A stretch of 64,000 nucleotides of DNA from Hyphomicrobiales bacterium (lineage in GTDB: Bacteria; Pseudomonadota; Alphaproteobacteria; Rhizobiales; Rhizobiaceae). The notes beneath the pieces are model-generated. The model was not told where the DNA came from. It saw only the letters and a list, made by a program, of their open reading frames with translations, and did not search any database. This document shows, one piece after another, positions 48,059-57,684 of the stretch. The translations under genes and the position numbers were made by a program. Numbering within the stretch: position 1 is the stretch's first letter; every line of letters begins with the position of its first letter. The DNA lies in the NCBI GenBank assembly GCA_900471605.1, contig UCEY01000002.1, forward strand, positions 124,001 through 188,000, given 5' to 3'.

Positions 48059-48700
48059 ATGACCGACGAAACCAACAAGAACGGACCTGACGCAGCTGCC
48101 GCGGAGAATACGGCGGAAGCTGTTGCATCTGCTCTTGAGGACGCGGCCAGCCAGAAGAATGCCGAGGCGCCTGCCGCCGAACCGGATCCGCTGGAATTGC
48201 TGAAGGCCGAGAATAACGAACTGCGCGATCGTTTCCTGCGGCTGGCCGCTGAGATGGATAACCTGCGCCGCCGCACCGAACGCGAGATCAAGGACGCGAA
48301 GTCCTATGCCGCCGCCGGTTTTGCGCGCGACATGCTCGCAGTCTCGGATAACCTCCGCCGGGCGCTGGACGCCGTTCCGACCGAAATGCGCGCTGCTGCC
48401 GATGCCTCGCTGACGACGCTCCTCGAGGGTGTAGAGATGACCGAACGCTCCATGCTGTCGGCGCTGGAACGCCACGGCGTCAAGAAGATCGATGCGGAGG
48501 GCCAGAAGTTCGACCCGAACTTCCATCAGGCGATGTTCGAGATCCCGAACCCTGCCGTACCGAACAACACGGTCGTCCAGGTGGTCCAGGCAGGCTTCAC
48601 GATCGGCGAACGCGTCCTGCGCCCGGCCATGGTGGGTGTTGCCAAGGGCGGGCCGAAGGCGGAAGCTCCGGCAGAAGCCGCCGGCGGCAACAACGCCTGA
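48059..48700 (+). CDS. grpE: Nucleotide exchange factor GrpE
   Basis: A 213-residue cofactor that releases ADP from DnaK. The N-terminal 45 residues are acidic and Ala-rich and probably disordered; a long helix follows ([25 protein letters not shown]) and the C-terminal beta domain holds [13 protein letters not shown] and [26 protein letters not shown] at 48059. Followed by a strong terminator, so dnaK is not cotranscribed here. Confidence 0.96.
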   Translation: MTDETNKNGPDAAAAENTAEAVASALEDAASQKNAEAPAAEPDPLELLKAENNELRDRFLRLAAEMDNLRRRTEREIKDAKSYAAAGFARDMLAVSDNLRRALDAVPTEMRAAADASLTTLLEGVEMTERSMLSALERHGVKKIDAEGQKFDPNFHQAMFEIPNPAVPNNTVVQVVQAGFTIGERVLRPAMVGVAKGGPKAEAPAEAAGGNNA

Positions 48701-48767
48701 GCCTTTGAAAATCGGGTGTCGGCCCGCTTTTCGCCTACGCCCGATGCTCAACAACCGCTGAAAACAA

Positions 48768-48801
48768 AACCGCGCGGCGCTTTATCAGCGGCCGCGCGGT
48801 T
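48768..48801. terminator. Convergent terminator between grpE and ptsN
   Basis: A perfect 11-bp stem AACCGCGCGGC (48768-48778) / GCCGCGCGGTT (48791-48801) with a 12-base loop lies between the converging grpE and ptsN. A-rich sequence on the left supports termination of ptsN transcripts too; the T-run on the plus side is short. Confidence 0.8.
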
Positions 48802-48830
48802 CGTTTCGTCCCCACGAAATGCATGTGCCG

Positions 48831-49295
48831 TCAGGCGGCGTGGTTTGCCTGCTCCTCGTTGAGGAAGGCATAGATCGCCGAGGCGGAATCGGTCTTGCGC
48901 AGCTTGGCGACGAGGTCCTGGTCGCGCAGTACGCGGGCGATCCGCGACAGGGCCTTCAGGTGGTCGGCGCCTGCCCCCTCGGGAGCGAGCAGCAGGAATA
49001 CCAGGTCGACCGGCTCGTCGTCGAGCGCTTCGAAATCGACCGGTGCTTCAAGACGCGCGAAAATGCCCTTGATGGAAGAGATGCTGCTCAACTTGCCGTG
49101 CGGGATGGCGATACCGTGGCCGACGCCGGTGGAGCCGAGCCTTTCGCGCTGCAGGATGATGTCGAAGATTTCTCGTTCGCCCACGCCCGTCAGCTTGGAA
49201 GCCTTGGCTGCCAGCTCCTGCAACAGCTGCTTTTTGGAATTTACCTTCAGGGCAGGAATAATCGCATCTTGCTGCAGCAAATCTGCCAATGCCAT
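48831..49295 (-). CDS. ptsN: Nitrogen-PTS enzyme IIA (PtsN)
   Basis: A 154-residue phospho-carrier of the regulatory nitrogen phosphotransferase system. The phosphorylated histidine is in GIAIPHGKL; the start ALADLLQQDAIIPALKVNSKKQLLQELA is typical. It takes phosphate from NPr and affects potassium uptake and nitrogen/carbon control. ATG at 49295. Last gene of the lptC-lptA-lptB-rpoN-hpf-ptsN row, 77 bp after hpf with a hairpin between. Confidence 0.94.
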   Translation of the reverse strand: MALADLLQQDAIIPALKVNSKKQLLQELAAKASKLTGVGEREIFDIILQRERLGSTGVGHGIAIPHGKLSSISSIKGIFARLEAPVDFEALDDEPVDLVFLLLAPEGAGADHLKALSRIARVLRDQDLVAKLRKTDSASAIYAFLNEEQANHAA

Positions 49296-49339
49296 TTCTC
49301 ATCATCCTTCGTGCCGCAAGAGCTTGTGCCCTAGGCGAA

Positions 49340-49367
49340 GGGGAGCGTCGTTTCCGACGCTCTCCCC
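49340..49367 (-). other. Hairpin between hpf and ptsN
   Basis: An inner 7-bp stem AGCGTCG/CGACGCT (49344-49350, 49355-49361) is extended by GGGG/CCCC across a two-base bulge. No T-run follows on the minus strand, so read-through from hpf into ptsN is possible. Confidence 0.5.
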
Positions 49368-49372
49368 AAGTT

Positions 49373-49948
49373 TTAGTTCTTGATATTGGTGGAATCGATC
49401 CAGCCAATATTGCCGTCAGTGCGGCGGTACACAATGTTCAGATGTTCCTTGCCGGGGCTGCGGAACAGGAGAACAGGCTCGTCTGTCATATCAAGTGCCA
49501 TGACGGCGCTTGCGACCGTCATCGTCTTCAACTGCTTCGAGCTTTCCGCGACGATGGTCGGCGCGAAATCCTCCGGCACTTCCTCCCCTTCATCCGGTAC
49601 GCTGTCCATAACAGTGTAGGCAACTTCCGCATAACCATTCATATGGTTTCCGGCATGATGATCCTTGAGCCGCCGCTTGTAGCGACGCAGACGTTTTTCG
49701 ATCCGCTGTGCGGCGGCATCGAAACTGATCTGCGGATCGTTCGCCTCGCCGGCCGCATGCAGGACGATCCCGGTATCGAGATGCACCTTGCAGTCGGCAG
49801 AAAAGCGCGAACCAGCCTTTTCCACGATGACTTGGCCTGAATAGCCTCCGTCGAAGTATTTTGTAACCGCTTCTCCGATTTGGTCCTCGATCCTTTGACG
49901 GAACGAATCGCCAATTTCCATATGCTTACCGGATACACGCACACTCAT
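49373..49948 (-). CDS. hpf: Ribosome hibernation promoting factor, long form
   Basis: A 191-residue protein that binds the 30S decoding centre in stationary phase. The N-terminal domain (about 1-105) starts SVRVSGKHMEIGDSFRQRIED; the C-terminal dimerisation domain holds PVLLFRSPGKEHLNIVYRRTDGNIGWID. Having both domains makes it the long form, which pairs ribosomes into 100S dimers without RMF. ATG at 49948 is the conserved start. Downstream of rpoN by 247 bp. Confidence 0.95.
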   Translation of the reverse strand: MSVRVSGKHMEIGDSFRQRIEDQIGEAVTKYFDGGYSGQVIVEKAGSRFSADCKVHLDTGIVLHAAGEANDPQISFDAAAQRIEKRLRRYKRRLKDHHAGNHMNGYAEVAYTVMDSVPDEGEEVPEDFAPTIVAESSKQLKTMTVASAVMALDMTDEPVLLFRSPGKEHLNIVYRRTDGNIGWIDSTNIKN

Positions 49949-50195
49949 GGAGTTCTTCCTTCTTGTCGTGACTTGCGTGTTCCAGTCTACGCCAAGCCGT
50001 CTCCTCATCCAAGCCGTTCGCGCACGACTGGGCTAAAATGCTGCAAGCGGTGCCTGTCTGGATGATGGGATACGTTTCGTGCCATGTCCCGTGCAGTTGC
50101 GGCGGGCTTCTAGCGCCCGATGTTTTAAATGTCAACGGCGGCGAGCCTCGGGATTTCTACGTAGGCCTGTGGAAACCGGGCGTTCCAGTGGCGTA

Positions 50196-51752
50196 TCAGA
50201 ACGCCGCCACCCCGGCGATCGCCCGCTTTTCGCGCCGGCGCTGGACGGAGGAGGGGATGTTCATCGCCTCCCGGTATTTCGCAACCGTCCGGCGAGCAAG
50301 TTCCACTCCGCCGCGTTTCAGGCTGATGACGATATCGTCGTCCGACAGTACCGCGTCCGGCGTCTCCTGGGCGATCAGCAGCCTGATCCGGTGGCGTACG
50401 GACTCCGCCGAATGGCTGTCGCCGCCCTCTTCCGCCGAACCGATCGACACCGTGAAGAAATATTTGAGCTCGAACAGGCCGCGCGGCGTCAGCATGTATT
50501 TGTTGGAGGTGACGCGGCTGACCGTCGATTCGTGCATCTTGATCGCTTCCGCGACCGTCTTGAGATTGAGCGGCCGCAGATGATCGACGCCGTGCATCAG
50601 GAAGGCATCCTGCTGGCGCACGATTTCGGCAGCGACTTTCATGATCGTCTTGGCCCGCTGGTCGAGGCTGCGCGTCAGCCAGTTGGCGTTCTGCATGCAT
50701 TCGGAAAGGAAGTTATGGTCGTCCCCGTTTTTCGGGCAGTGTTTGGATACCGTCTGGAAATAGGTGTGGTTCACCAGAACGCGCGGCAGGGTATCCGGAT
50801 TGAGTTCGACCAGCCAGCTGGCGTCGGGTGCCGCCCGCACGACGATGTCCGGTGAAATCGTCTCCGACATGCCATGCTCGAAACTGGCGCCCGGCTTGGG
50901 GTTGAGGCCGCGAATTTCCGCCAGCATGTCGATCAGGTCTTCGTCGTCCACGCTGCAGATTTTCCGGAGGGAAGCAAAGTCGCGCTTGCCGAGCAGCTCG
51001 AGATTGTTGAGGAGTGCATCCATGGCCGGGTCGAGCCGGTCCTTCTGCCGAAGCTGGATCGCCAGGCATTCGCTGAGCGAACGGGCAAACACGCCCGGTG
51101 GATCGAGCGTCTGCAGCGATCGCAGAATGGCTTCCACCTTTTCGAGGCTCGCCCCGAGGCGGGCTGCCAGTTCCTCTATGTCACCGAGCATGTAACCCGC
51201 CTCGTCGAGCTGATCGACGAGATGTTGCGCAATCAGGCGGCTGGCCGCGTCGGTCATCAGGAAGGGAATCTGCTGGTTCAGGTGGTCGCGCAGCGTCACC
51301 TGGCCGGCGACGAAATCATTGAGGTCGTAATCTTCTCCGGATTCTCCGCCCGGCATGGATTTCCATTGGCTGAGCAGCTCCGGCGCATCGGCGCGCCGCG
51401 CCGGACCATCGTCGGGAAACACGTTCTCGAAACCGGTGTCGAGCCCTTCGCCGAGCCTTTCCGCACTGATGGAAGAAGAGCCTTCGTACCAGCCGCTATC
51501 GACCTCGGTTGCTGCCGAAGCCTCGCGGTCTTCGGTCGGAGCAAAGTCGTCGCCGGCATCGAAGCCTGTTTCCGCGTCGTTTTCGCCCCCGCCTGACGCA
51601 ATTTCGAGCAGCGGGTTCTTTTCGACTTCCTGGGCGATGAACTGGTTGAGTTCGAAATGCGTCATCTGGAGCAGCTGAATGGATTGCATCAGCTGCGGCG
51701 TCATCACCAGCGATTGGGTTTGGCGTAGGAAAAGATTAGCGGATAAACCCAT
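50196..51752 (-). CDS. rpoN: RNA polymerase sigma-54 factor
   Basis: A 518-residue sigma factor for enhancer-dependent promoters (nitrogen, C4-dicarboxylate and other genes). Region I is Gln-rich (QTQSLVMTPQLMQSIQLLQM), region II is a short acidic linker, and the RpoN box ARRTVAKYREAM near the C-terminus reads the -24 element. ATG at 51752 fits the family start MGLSANLFLRQ; an in-frame start eight codons earlier is possible. It follows lptB after 187 bp. Confidence 0.95.
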   Translation of the reverse strand: MGLSANLFLRQTQSLVMTPQLMQSIQLLQMTHFELNQFIAQEVEKNPLLEIASGGGENDAETGFDAGDDFAPTEDREASAATEVDSGWYEGSSSISAERLGEGLDTGFENVFPDDGPARRADAPELLSQWKSMPGGESGEDYDLNDFVAGQVTLRDHLNQQIPFLMTDAASRLIAQHLVDQLDEAGYMLGDIEELAARLGASLEKVEAILRSLQTLDPPGVFARSLSECLAIQLRQKDRLDPAMDALLNNLELLGKRDFASLRKICSVDDEDLIDMLAEIRGLNPKPGASFEHGMSETISPDIVVRAAPDASWLVELNPDTLPRVLVNHTYFQTVSKHCPKNGDDHNFLSECMQNANWLTRSLDQRAKTIMKVAAEIVRQQDAFLMHGVDHLRPLNLKTVAEAIKMHESTVSRVTSNKYMLTPRGLFELKYFFTVSIGSAEEGGDSHSAESVRHRIRLLIAQETPDAVLSDDDIVISLKRGGVELARRTVAKYREAMNIPSSVQRRREKRAIAGVAAF

Positions 51753-51939
51753 GGCGGACGCGAAACTCCCCTGCAATCCCCTTGAACCACCCGGTCATGG
51801 AGTGGTGGAAGCCCGCTTTCGGCCGAGCCCCCACGAGGCCAAATTTGCATCTGGCACAAGAATTGCTTTTTTGAGGGATTTGGTCAAGCGTTGCAGTGCG
51901 GGAAAGTAAATTTCCGTCCCGCAGTGGCCGGAACAACGC

Positions 51940-52746
51940 CTAGAGGCTGAATTTGTCGCCAAGATAGAGGCGGCGAACATCCGGGTTGTTGACGATATCG
52001 TCCGCCCGGCCATGGGTCAGCACTTCGCCCGCATGGATGATATAGGCCCGGTCGATCAGGCCCAGCGTCTCGCGGACGTTGTGATCCGTTATCAGAACGC
52101 CGATGCCGCGCGCCGTCAAGTGGCGTACGAGGTTCTGGATATCGGAGACCGAAATAGGATCGACGCCGGCAAAAGGTTCGTCCAGCAGCATGAAGGCCGG
52201 GTCGGTCGCAAGCGCCCGGGCAATTTCAAGGCGCCGCCGCTCGCCGCCGGAAAGCGCCACGGCCGCGGATTTCCGCAACTGGCTGATGTGGAACTCTTCC
52301 AGCAGTTCGTCGAGCTTGCTTTCTCGCTTGTCCCGGTCGGGCTGGTGTACTTCCAGCACCGCGCGAATGTTTTCCTCGACCGTCAGGCCGCGGAAGATCG
52401 AGGCTTCCTGCGGCAAATAGCCCACGCCCAGGCGGGCGCGGCGATACATCGGCATGTGGGTGACTTCGTTGCCGTTGATCGCGATCATGCCTTCGTCCAC
52501 CGGCACCAGGCCGGTGATCATGTAGAAACAGGTCGTCTTGCCCGCACCGTTCGGTCCGAGCAGCCCGACGGCCTCGCCACGGCGCACGACCAGCGACACG
52601 CCGTTGACGACACGGCGCGTATCGTAGGTCTTCGAAAGCCCGTGCGCGACCAGCGTACCCTCGTAGCGCGCTTTATCGCGTACGACGAAAGGTTCTGGGG
52701 CGGGCGGCTTGCTGGCCGACAGACTGGAGAGGAACGGTATTTTCAC
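51940..52746 (-). CDS. lptB: LPS export ABC transporter ATPase LptB
   Basis: A 268-residue ATPase that drives LPS from the inner membrane across the periplasm. Walker A GPNGAGKTT, signature LSGGERRRLEIARALA, Walker B FMLLDEPFAGVDP and the H-loop ITDHNVRE match LptB closely. A 30-residue N-terminal extension (SSLSASKPPAPEPF) is typical of rhizobia. The frame starts with GTG at 52746. Thirteen bases after lptA in the lptC-lptA-lptB row. Confidence 0.94.
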   Translation of the reverse strand: MKIPFLSSLSASKPPAPEPFVVRDKARYEGTLVAHGLSKTYDTRRVVNGVSLVVRRGEAVGLLGPNGAGKTTCFYMITGLVPVDEGMIAINGNEVTHMPMYRRARLGVGYLPQEASIFRGLTVEENIRAVLEVHQPDRDKRESKLDELLEEFHISQLRKSAAVALSGGERRRLEIARALATDPAFMLLDEPFAGVDPISVSDIQNLVRHLTARGIGVLITDHNVRETLGLIDRAYIIHAGEVLTHGRADDIVNNPDVRRLYLGDKFSL

Positions 52747-52758
52747 GTCAGATGTCTA

Positions 52759-53313
52759 TTATTGCTTCGGCCGGGATTTTGGATCGAGCAGGATCTCGAC
52801 ACGGCCGCCGCAGGCATCGAGCTTGGCCTGGCCGGTTTCCATCAGCACGGTGAGCTTGCAACCCTTGAAGACGTTGGGGCCTTCGGAGAGCACGACCTGC
52901 TTGCCCGAAAGCACGAAGGTCTGGGAGGCCATGTCGAACTCGCCCTTTTCGGCGGTCGCCTGCTGCGTCCCGGAGGTCAGGAATACCGTGTCGTCGAGAA
53001 AGATCTTGTCGATATTGGCATTGCCCGAGGTAACCGACGAGCCTTCGCCGGTATAGAGGACCGTCATCTTGCCGGCCTTCACCGTGGTCGTGCCCTGCAC
53101 GACCTGGACGTTGCCTGTGAAGAACGCCTTCTTTTCCTGCTCCTTGATCTCGAGTTGGTCGCTCTGGATCTGAATGGGCTGGTCGCCGGAAAGTTTCAGG
53201 CCTTCCATCTGGCTGGTGGTCGTCTGGGCTTGTGCGGTCGCTGTCAGACAGGAGACCACCCCTGCCGCGATCAGAACTGCGGTATTGCGTATAGGAAGGC
53301 GGCGATGGGTCAT
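52759..53313 (-). CDS. lptA: LPS transport periplasmic protein LptA
   Basis: A 184-residue exported protein with signal peptide 1-29 (ending AQAQ) and an OstA/LptA beta-jellyroll: QPIQIQSDQLEIKEQEKKAFFTGNVQVVQG and GGRVEILLDPKSR. It forms the bridge that carries LPS across the periplasm. ATG at 53313, twelve bases after the lptC stop. Confidence 0.9.
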   Translation of the reverse strand: MTHRRLPIRNTAVLIAAGVVSCLTATAQAQTTTSQMEGLKLSGDQPIQIQSDQLEIKEQEKKAFFTGNVQVVQGTTTVKAGKMTVLYTGEGSSVTSGNANIDKIFLDDTVFLTSGTQQATAEKGEFDMASQTFVLSGKQVVLSEGPNVFKGCKLTVLMETGQAKLDACGGRVEILLDPKSRPKQ

Positions 53314-53325
53314 GACGGCCGGGCT

Positions 53326-53994
53326 CTACTTGCCTTGGTTGCGGATGGTGGCTGGGTCGAGATGGACGCGAACCTGGCCTTTGAAGGTGATGGTGTGTCC
53401 CTTATCCGTTATCTTTAAAGACTCTGCAACAATAGAGCCTTCTTTCATGGAGATATCGACGTGCTCGGGCGAATTCATCACACCGGCGTTGATATCGAGA
53501 TGGGCGGACTTGAAACGGGCGGTGATGCCGTTGCTCAGATTGACGTCGAACGGCGAGTCGAGATCGAGCATGTCGGTGCCGCGATCGAAGTTGGCGACGG
53601 TCGCGGTGACCCGTGCGATCACGTCGTCATTGACCGGCACGGCGGCCTTGACGTCCTCGAGTGTGATCATGTTCGAGTTCTTGATATCCTGCAATGCGCG
53701 GTTGGCCGTCATCGAGTAGCTGATGCCGTCCTTGTTGCGGCCCGAGATCGCCGGCCGCTCCATGACGATCTTGCCGTTTTCGATGCGGGCGTTCTCGATC
53801 GAAAGGTTCTCCGGCAGGTAGGCGCGGATGATCGAGACGCCGATGAAGGCGGCCGAAATCACGCCGGCCAGGATCGGCAGCAATATCTTGAGTTTGCGCA
53901 CGAGAGCGGAATGCGCAAGCGCCACCTGATAGGCATCCGCACGCGGTTCCAGGGCAGCCGCAAAGCCTGCCGTTTTTCGAATATGCTGCAGCAT
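53326..53994 (-). CDS. lptC: LPS export protein LptC
   Basis: A 222-residue bitopic protein. After a short cytoplasmic part, one membrane segment lies at about 38-60 (ILLPILAGVISAAFIGVSII), then a periplasmic LptC domain (RNKDGISYSMTANRALQDIKN, VNLSNGITARFKSAHLDIN) hands LPS to LptA. The ATG at 53994 gives the start usual in rhizobia; an in-frame TTG at 54081 would add 29 residues, and neither has an ideal ribosome site. First gene of the lpt run, divergent from sppA. Confidence 0.87.
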   Translation of the reverse strand: MLQHIRKTAGFAAALEPRADAYQVALAHSALVRKLKILLPILAGVISAAFIGVSIIRAYLPENLSIENARIENGKIVMERPAISGRNKDGISYSMTANRALQDIKNSNMITLEDVKAAVPVNDDVIARVTATVANFDRGTDMLDLDSPFDVNLSNGITARFKSAHLDINAGVMNSPEHVDISMKEGSIVAESLKITDKGHTITFKGQVRVHLDPATIRNQGK

Positions 53995-54198
53995 AGGTGC
54001 CGGATAGTTCCTTAATAGCCCGTCTCCGTCCTCGTCTCGTAATAGAGCCGAGACGGGTGGGAGCTTTGCTTTGTCCGCCAATATGGTTTTTATTCATCAA
54101 CAAACAATAACGGACAACATAAAAACGTGATGTGAGCCGCTGCAAAACGCGCTAGAGAGCCTATTTAGCAACGGCTGCGCATCTCGAAGGGTGATTTC

Positions 54199-55155
54199 AT
54201 GGATCAAATGGCAATTGCGGACCGGCGTTCGCTGCGCCGCAAGCTGAGTTTCTGGCGGGTCGTCGCCCTCGTTTTCCTGGTCGGCATCGGCTTTGCGCTT
54301 TACCGGGTCGTTGCCGGCGAGAGCGCCGGCTCCGCCGTGCCCCACGTCGCCCGCGTCGAAATTTCCGGGATGATCACCGACGACAAGGAATTGCTGGAAC
54401 GCTTGGACAGGATCGCTAAAAGCAGCCAGGCCAAGGCGCTGATCGTCTCGATCTCCTCGCCGGGCGGCACGACCTATGGCGGAGAGCGCATCTTCAAGGC
54501 GATCCGTAAGGTCTCCGAAAAGAAGCCGGTCGTTTCCGATATCCGCACGCTGGCGGCATCCGCCGGATACATGATCGCAACCGCCGGCGACCAGATCGTC
54601 GCGGGAGAAAGTTCGATCACCGGTTCGATCGGGGTGATCTTCCAGTATCCGCAGATCGACGAGGTGATGAAGAAGATCGGCGTCTCGCTCGAAGAGATCA
54701 AGTCGGCGCCGCTGAAGGCGGAACCGTCGCCCTTCCATCCGGCGAGCGAGGAAGCCAAGACGATGATCCGCAACATGGTGATGGACAGCTATACCTGGTT
54801 CGTCGATCTGGTTGCCGACCGCCGCAAGATGCCGCGCGACGAGGTCCTGAAGCTTGCGGACGGCACCATCTTCACCGGCCGACAGGCGCTCAGCGTCAAG
54901 CTGGTCGACAAGCTCGGCGGCGAGGAGGACATTCGCGCCTATCTGGAATCGCGCGGCGTTTCGAAGGACCTGCCGGTCGTCGATTGGAAGGAGCGCAACA
55001 CCTCGTCGTCCTTCTGGTTCGCGAGCGCCGTCAGCGAGTTCTTCAGGCTCTCCGGTTTCGGCCAGGCGATCACTCCGGACGCCCTTCGCACCTTCGGGGC
55101 AGACAAGTTGTTTCTTGACGGTCTTGTCTCCGTTTGGCAGGTTGGGCGCGGTTAA
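54199..55155 (+). CDS. sppA: S49 family signal-peptide peptidase SppA
   Basis: A 318-residue inner-membrane protease that degrades cleaved signal peptides. One membrane anchor lies at about 19-40; the S49 domain has [13 protein letters not shown], the catalytic serine in [12 protein letters not shown], and the general-base lysine in [14 protein letters not shown] at 54199 after AAGGGTG. ihfB follows after 26 bp. Confidence 0.93.
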   Translation: MDQMAIADRRSLRRKLSFWRVVALVFLVGIGFALYRVVAGESAGSAVPHVARVEISGMITDDKELLERLDRIAKSSQAKALIVSISSPGGTTYGGERIFKAIRKVSEKKPVVSDIRTLAASAGYMIATAGDQIVAGESSITGSIGVIFQYPQIDEVMKKIGVSLEEIKSAPLKAEPSPFHPASEEAKTMIRNMVMDSYTWFVDLVADRRKMPRDEVLKLADGTIFTGRQALSVKLVDKLGGEEDIRAYLESRGVSKDLPVVDWKERNTSSSFWFASAVSEFFRLSGFGQAITPDALRTFGADKLFLDGLVSVWQVGRG

Positions 55156-55181
55156 AAATCCAAATTTTTCAGGGGGCAACC

Positions 55182-55481
55182 GTGATCAAGTCAGAACTGG
55201 TGCAGATCGTTGCAGCTCGCAATCCGCATCTCTACCATCGCGACGTCGAGAACATCGTCAATGCCGTGCTCGACGAGATCACAGATGCCCTGGCAGGCGG
55301 AAATCGCGTCGAACTGCGAGGCTTCGGCGCGTTTTCGGTGAAGAATCGTCCCTCCCGGTCCGGCCGCAATCCGCGTACCGGCGAGAGCGTTTTCGTCGAG
55401 GAGAAATGGGTTCCTTTCTTCAAGACGGGCAAGGAACTGCGCGAGCGCCTGAACCCGGGCCTGGATGACGAAGACGATTGA
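55182..55481 (+). CDS. ihfB: Integration host factor beta subunit
   Basis: A 99-residue DNA-bending protein of the HU/IHF family, the beta partner of [36 protein letters not shown] helices are followed by the arm [16 protein letters not shown], with the Pro that kinks DNA. The usual family start is met by a GTG at 55182 with GGGGG before it; an ATG at 55134 would overlap sppA. IHF helps sigma-54 promoters, and rpoN is about 3.5 kb away. Confidence 0.93.
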   Translation: MIKSELVQIVAARNPHLYHRDVENIVNAVLDEITDALAGGNRVELRGFGAFSVKNRPSRSGRNPRTGESVFVEEKWVPFFKTGKELRERLNPGLDDEDD

Positions 55482-55584
55482 TCTGCCTGCGCGGCTTTCG
55501 GCCGCCCTTGAAACCCCATAAAGCGCGCCTATTCTGCAACAGACGCTGGTAAAACAGCACGCAGTCGGTTGCCGGAGCATTCAC

Positions 55585-55920
55585 ATGGATAAGTTCAAAA
55601 GGATCGTCTCGCTCGTGGTCTTCGTGCCGCTTGGCATCGTGCTGATCGTGCTCGCTGTCGCGAATCGTCAGGTGGTCACCCTGGCGCTCAATCCCTTCAG
55701 GCCGGAAGACGGCATGCTGGCGGTGAGCGCGCCCTTTTTCCTCTTCCTGTTCCTGGCCGTGCTGATCGGCATGTTCATCGGCTCGTTCGTGACTTGGTGG
55801 AGCCAAGGCAAGCACCGCAAGCAGGCGCGCGTTGAGGCGCGCGAAGCGGTTCGCTGGCAGAACGAGCACAAGGCTGCCGTCGCCGGACGGCCGGCTTCGG
55901 CACAGCTTCCTTCGAAATAG
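55585..55920 (+). CDS. LapA-domain (DUF1049) membrane protein
   Basis: A 111-residue protein with two membrane segments (about 7-25 and 48-72), the pattern IVLIVLAVANRQVVTLALNPF and the second helix FFLFLFLAVLIGMFIGSFVTWW, followed by a basic, Ala-rich cytoplasmic tail. In E. coli LapA acts with LapB in LPS assembly control. ATG at 55585. It stands alone, converging on the CoxG-like gene with 7 bp between. Confidence 0.88.
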   Translation: MDKFKRIVSLVVFVPLGIVLIVLAVANRQVVTLALNPFRPEDGMLAVSAPFFLFLFLAVLIGMFIGSFVTWWSQGKHRKQARVEAREAVRWQNEHKAAVAGRPASAQLPSK

Positions 55921-55927
55921 ATCCAGA

Positions 55928-56383
55928 TCAGACCTGGGCGGCCTTGGCGACCACGGCCTTGTTGAAGTCCGCGAAGAACTGGCCGGCGAGCTTCTGCGAG
56001 GTGGAATCGATCAGCCGCGAGCCGAGCTGCGCGAGCTTGCCGCCAACCTGCGCTTTGGTGGAGTAGCGAAGCAGCGTGTCGCTGCCGTCTTCGACGAGCA
56101 TGACCGTTGCCGAACCCTTGGCGAAGCCCGCAATGCCGCCCTTGCCTTCTCCCGAGATCGTATAGCTTTCCGGAGGATTGATGTCGGAGAGGGTCACTTC
56201 TCCGGAGAAGCTCGCGGAGACCGGGCCGACCTTCAGTTTGACGGTTGCGGCAAGCTCGGTCGGAGACTTCTGCTCGAGCGTTTGGCAACCGGGAATGCAC
56301 TGGCGAAGGATTTCCGGGTCGTTCAGCGCAGCCCAGACGACTTCGCGAGGTGCCGCAATACGTTCTTCGCCGCCCATATCCAT
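55928..56383 (-). CDS. CoxG-like SRPBCC family protein
   Basis: A 151-residue START-fold protein: MDMGGEERIAAPREVVWAALNDPEILRQCIPGCQTLE opens it (residues 1-37) and FSGEVTLSDINPPESYTISGEG and DGSDTLLRYSTKAQVGGKLAQLGSRLID-type sequence follow. Related proteins accompany molybdenum CO dehydrogenases, but no such enzyme genes are nearby, so a general lipid/ligand-binding role is as likely. ATG at 56383. Confidence 0.85.
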   Translation of the reverse strand: MDMGGEERIAAPREVVWAALNDPEILRQCIPGCQTLEQKSPTELAATVKLKVGPVSASFSGEVTLSDINPPESYTISGEGKGGIAGFAKGSATVMLVEDGSDTLLRYSTKAQVGGKLAQLGSRLIDSTSQKLAGQFFADFNKAVVAKAAQV

Positions 56384-56577
56384 GTGATGATCCTCCCAAA
56401 ATGTGGTTCCCAGGCGTTATTGCAAGGTACCGGTTGTTTGCCAAGTAGGACAAAGGGAGGGACAGCGGCTCGAGTAAGATCCGTCGAACAATGGTGATCG
56501 GCAGAATTCTTCGAGAGTGGCCGCTTTGAAGAATGGTTGGCAGATGTTATCTGCTGCGAAGGACAAGAACCAGGCGG

Positions 56578-57684
56578 ATGAACGCATTGAAGAACAAGGA
56601 AAGGCGGCCGGTCCAGAAGACCCGGAGCGGGGCGGACAGCCGACCCTCGCGGGGGCACGCCGCCACGAAATCAGAACCTGCCAGGCAAACGGGCCGTTCT
56701 CAGGAAAAGACGATAAAACAGGCGCCGGCCACAGCGCCCGCGGAAACCCGCGCGCTTTTGCCCCGCAGCGGCGAGCGCCCGCCGGAACGCGTGCCCGTCA
56801 TTCTCGAATCGTCCGGCGCCGGTGATTTCCACCTGATCGACAGCGGCAATGCGCTGAAACTGGAGCAGTACGGCCCTTATCGCATCGTCCGGCCGGAAGC
56901 CCAGGCGCTCTGGCAGCCGTCGCTTGCCGCCCATGTCTGGGAAAAGGCCGATGCGGTCTTTACCGGCGACACGGACGAGGACGGCATGGGGCGCTGGAGA
57001 TTTTCCGAGGCGCTCGGCGAAACCTGGCCGTTGTCGCTGCTCGGCATCGATTTCCTCGGCCGCTTCACCTCCTTTCGCCATGTCGGCGTTTTCCCGGAAC
57101 AGATCGTCCACTGGAAGTGGATGAAGAACCGCATCGAGGAAGCGAAACGGCCGGTGAAGGTGCTGAACCTGTTCGGCTATACCGGCGTCGCATCGCTGGT
57201 GGCGGCTGCCGCCGGCGCGGAAGTGACTCATGTGGACGCTTCGAAGAAGGCCATCGGCTGGGCACGCGAGAACCAGGCGCTTGCCCGCCTCGACAAGGCG
57301 CCGATCCGCTGGATATGCGAGGATGCCATGAAGTTCATCCTGCGCGAGGAGCGGCGCGGCAACCGCTTCGATATCATCCTCACCGACCCGCCGAAATTCG
57401 GCCGAGGCCCGAATGGCGAAGTCTGGCAGCTTTTTGATCACCTGCCGCTGATGCTCGACATCTGCCGGGAACTGCTGTCGCCGAAGGCGATCGGCCTGGT
57501 GCTGACCGCCTATTCGATCCGCGCCAGCTTTTATTCCATCCACGAACTGATGCGCGAGACGATGCGCGGTGCGGGCGGCGCCGTGGAATCGGGCGAACTC
57601 GTCATCCGCGAGGCGGGGCTGGACGGCAAGACGCCGGGCCGCGCGCTTTCCACCTCTCTTTTCAGTCGCTGGGTGCCGGCATGA
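56578..57684 (+). CDS. RlmI/RlmK-like rRNA methyltransferase
   Basis: A 368-residue SAM-dependent methyltransferase. Residues 1-75 are basic, Pro/Ala/Arg-rich and probably disordered. The SAM loop is VLNLFGYTGVASLVAAAAGA, the acidic strand-2 end is VTHVDASKKAIGWAREN, and the catalytic DPPKFGRG is the motif of the 23S rRNA cytosine methyltransferase group. The exact target is unknown. ATG at 56578. Its stop overlaps the next start as ATGA. Confidence 0.82.
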   Translation: MNALKNKERRPVQKTRSGADSRPSRGHAATKSEPARQTGRSQEKTIKQAPATAPAETRALLPRSGERPPERVPVILESSGAGDFHLIDSGNALKLEQYGPYRIVRPEAQALWQPSLAAHVWEKADAVFTGDTDEDGMGRWRFSEALGETWPLSLLGIDFLGRFTSFRHVGVFPEQIVHWKWMKNRIEEAKRPVKVLNLFGYTGVASLVAAAAGAEVTHVDASKKAIGWARENQALARLDKAPIRWICEDAMKFILREERRGNRFDIILTDPPKFGRGPNGEVWQLFDHLPLMLDICRELLSPKAIGLVLTAYSIRASFYSIHELMRETMRGAGGAVESGELVIREAGLDGKTPGRALSTSLFSRWVPA

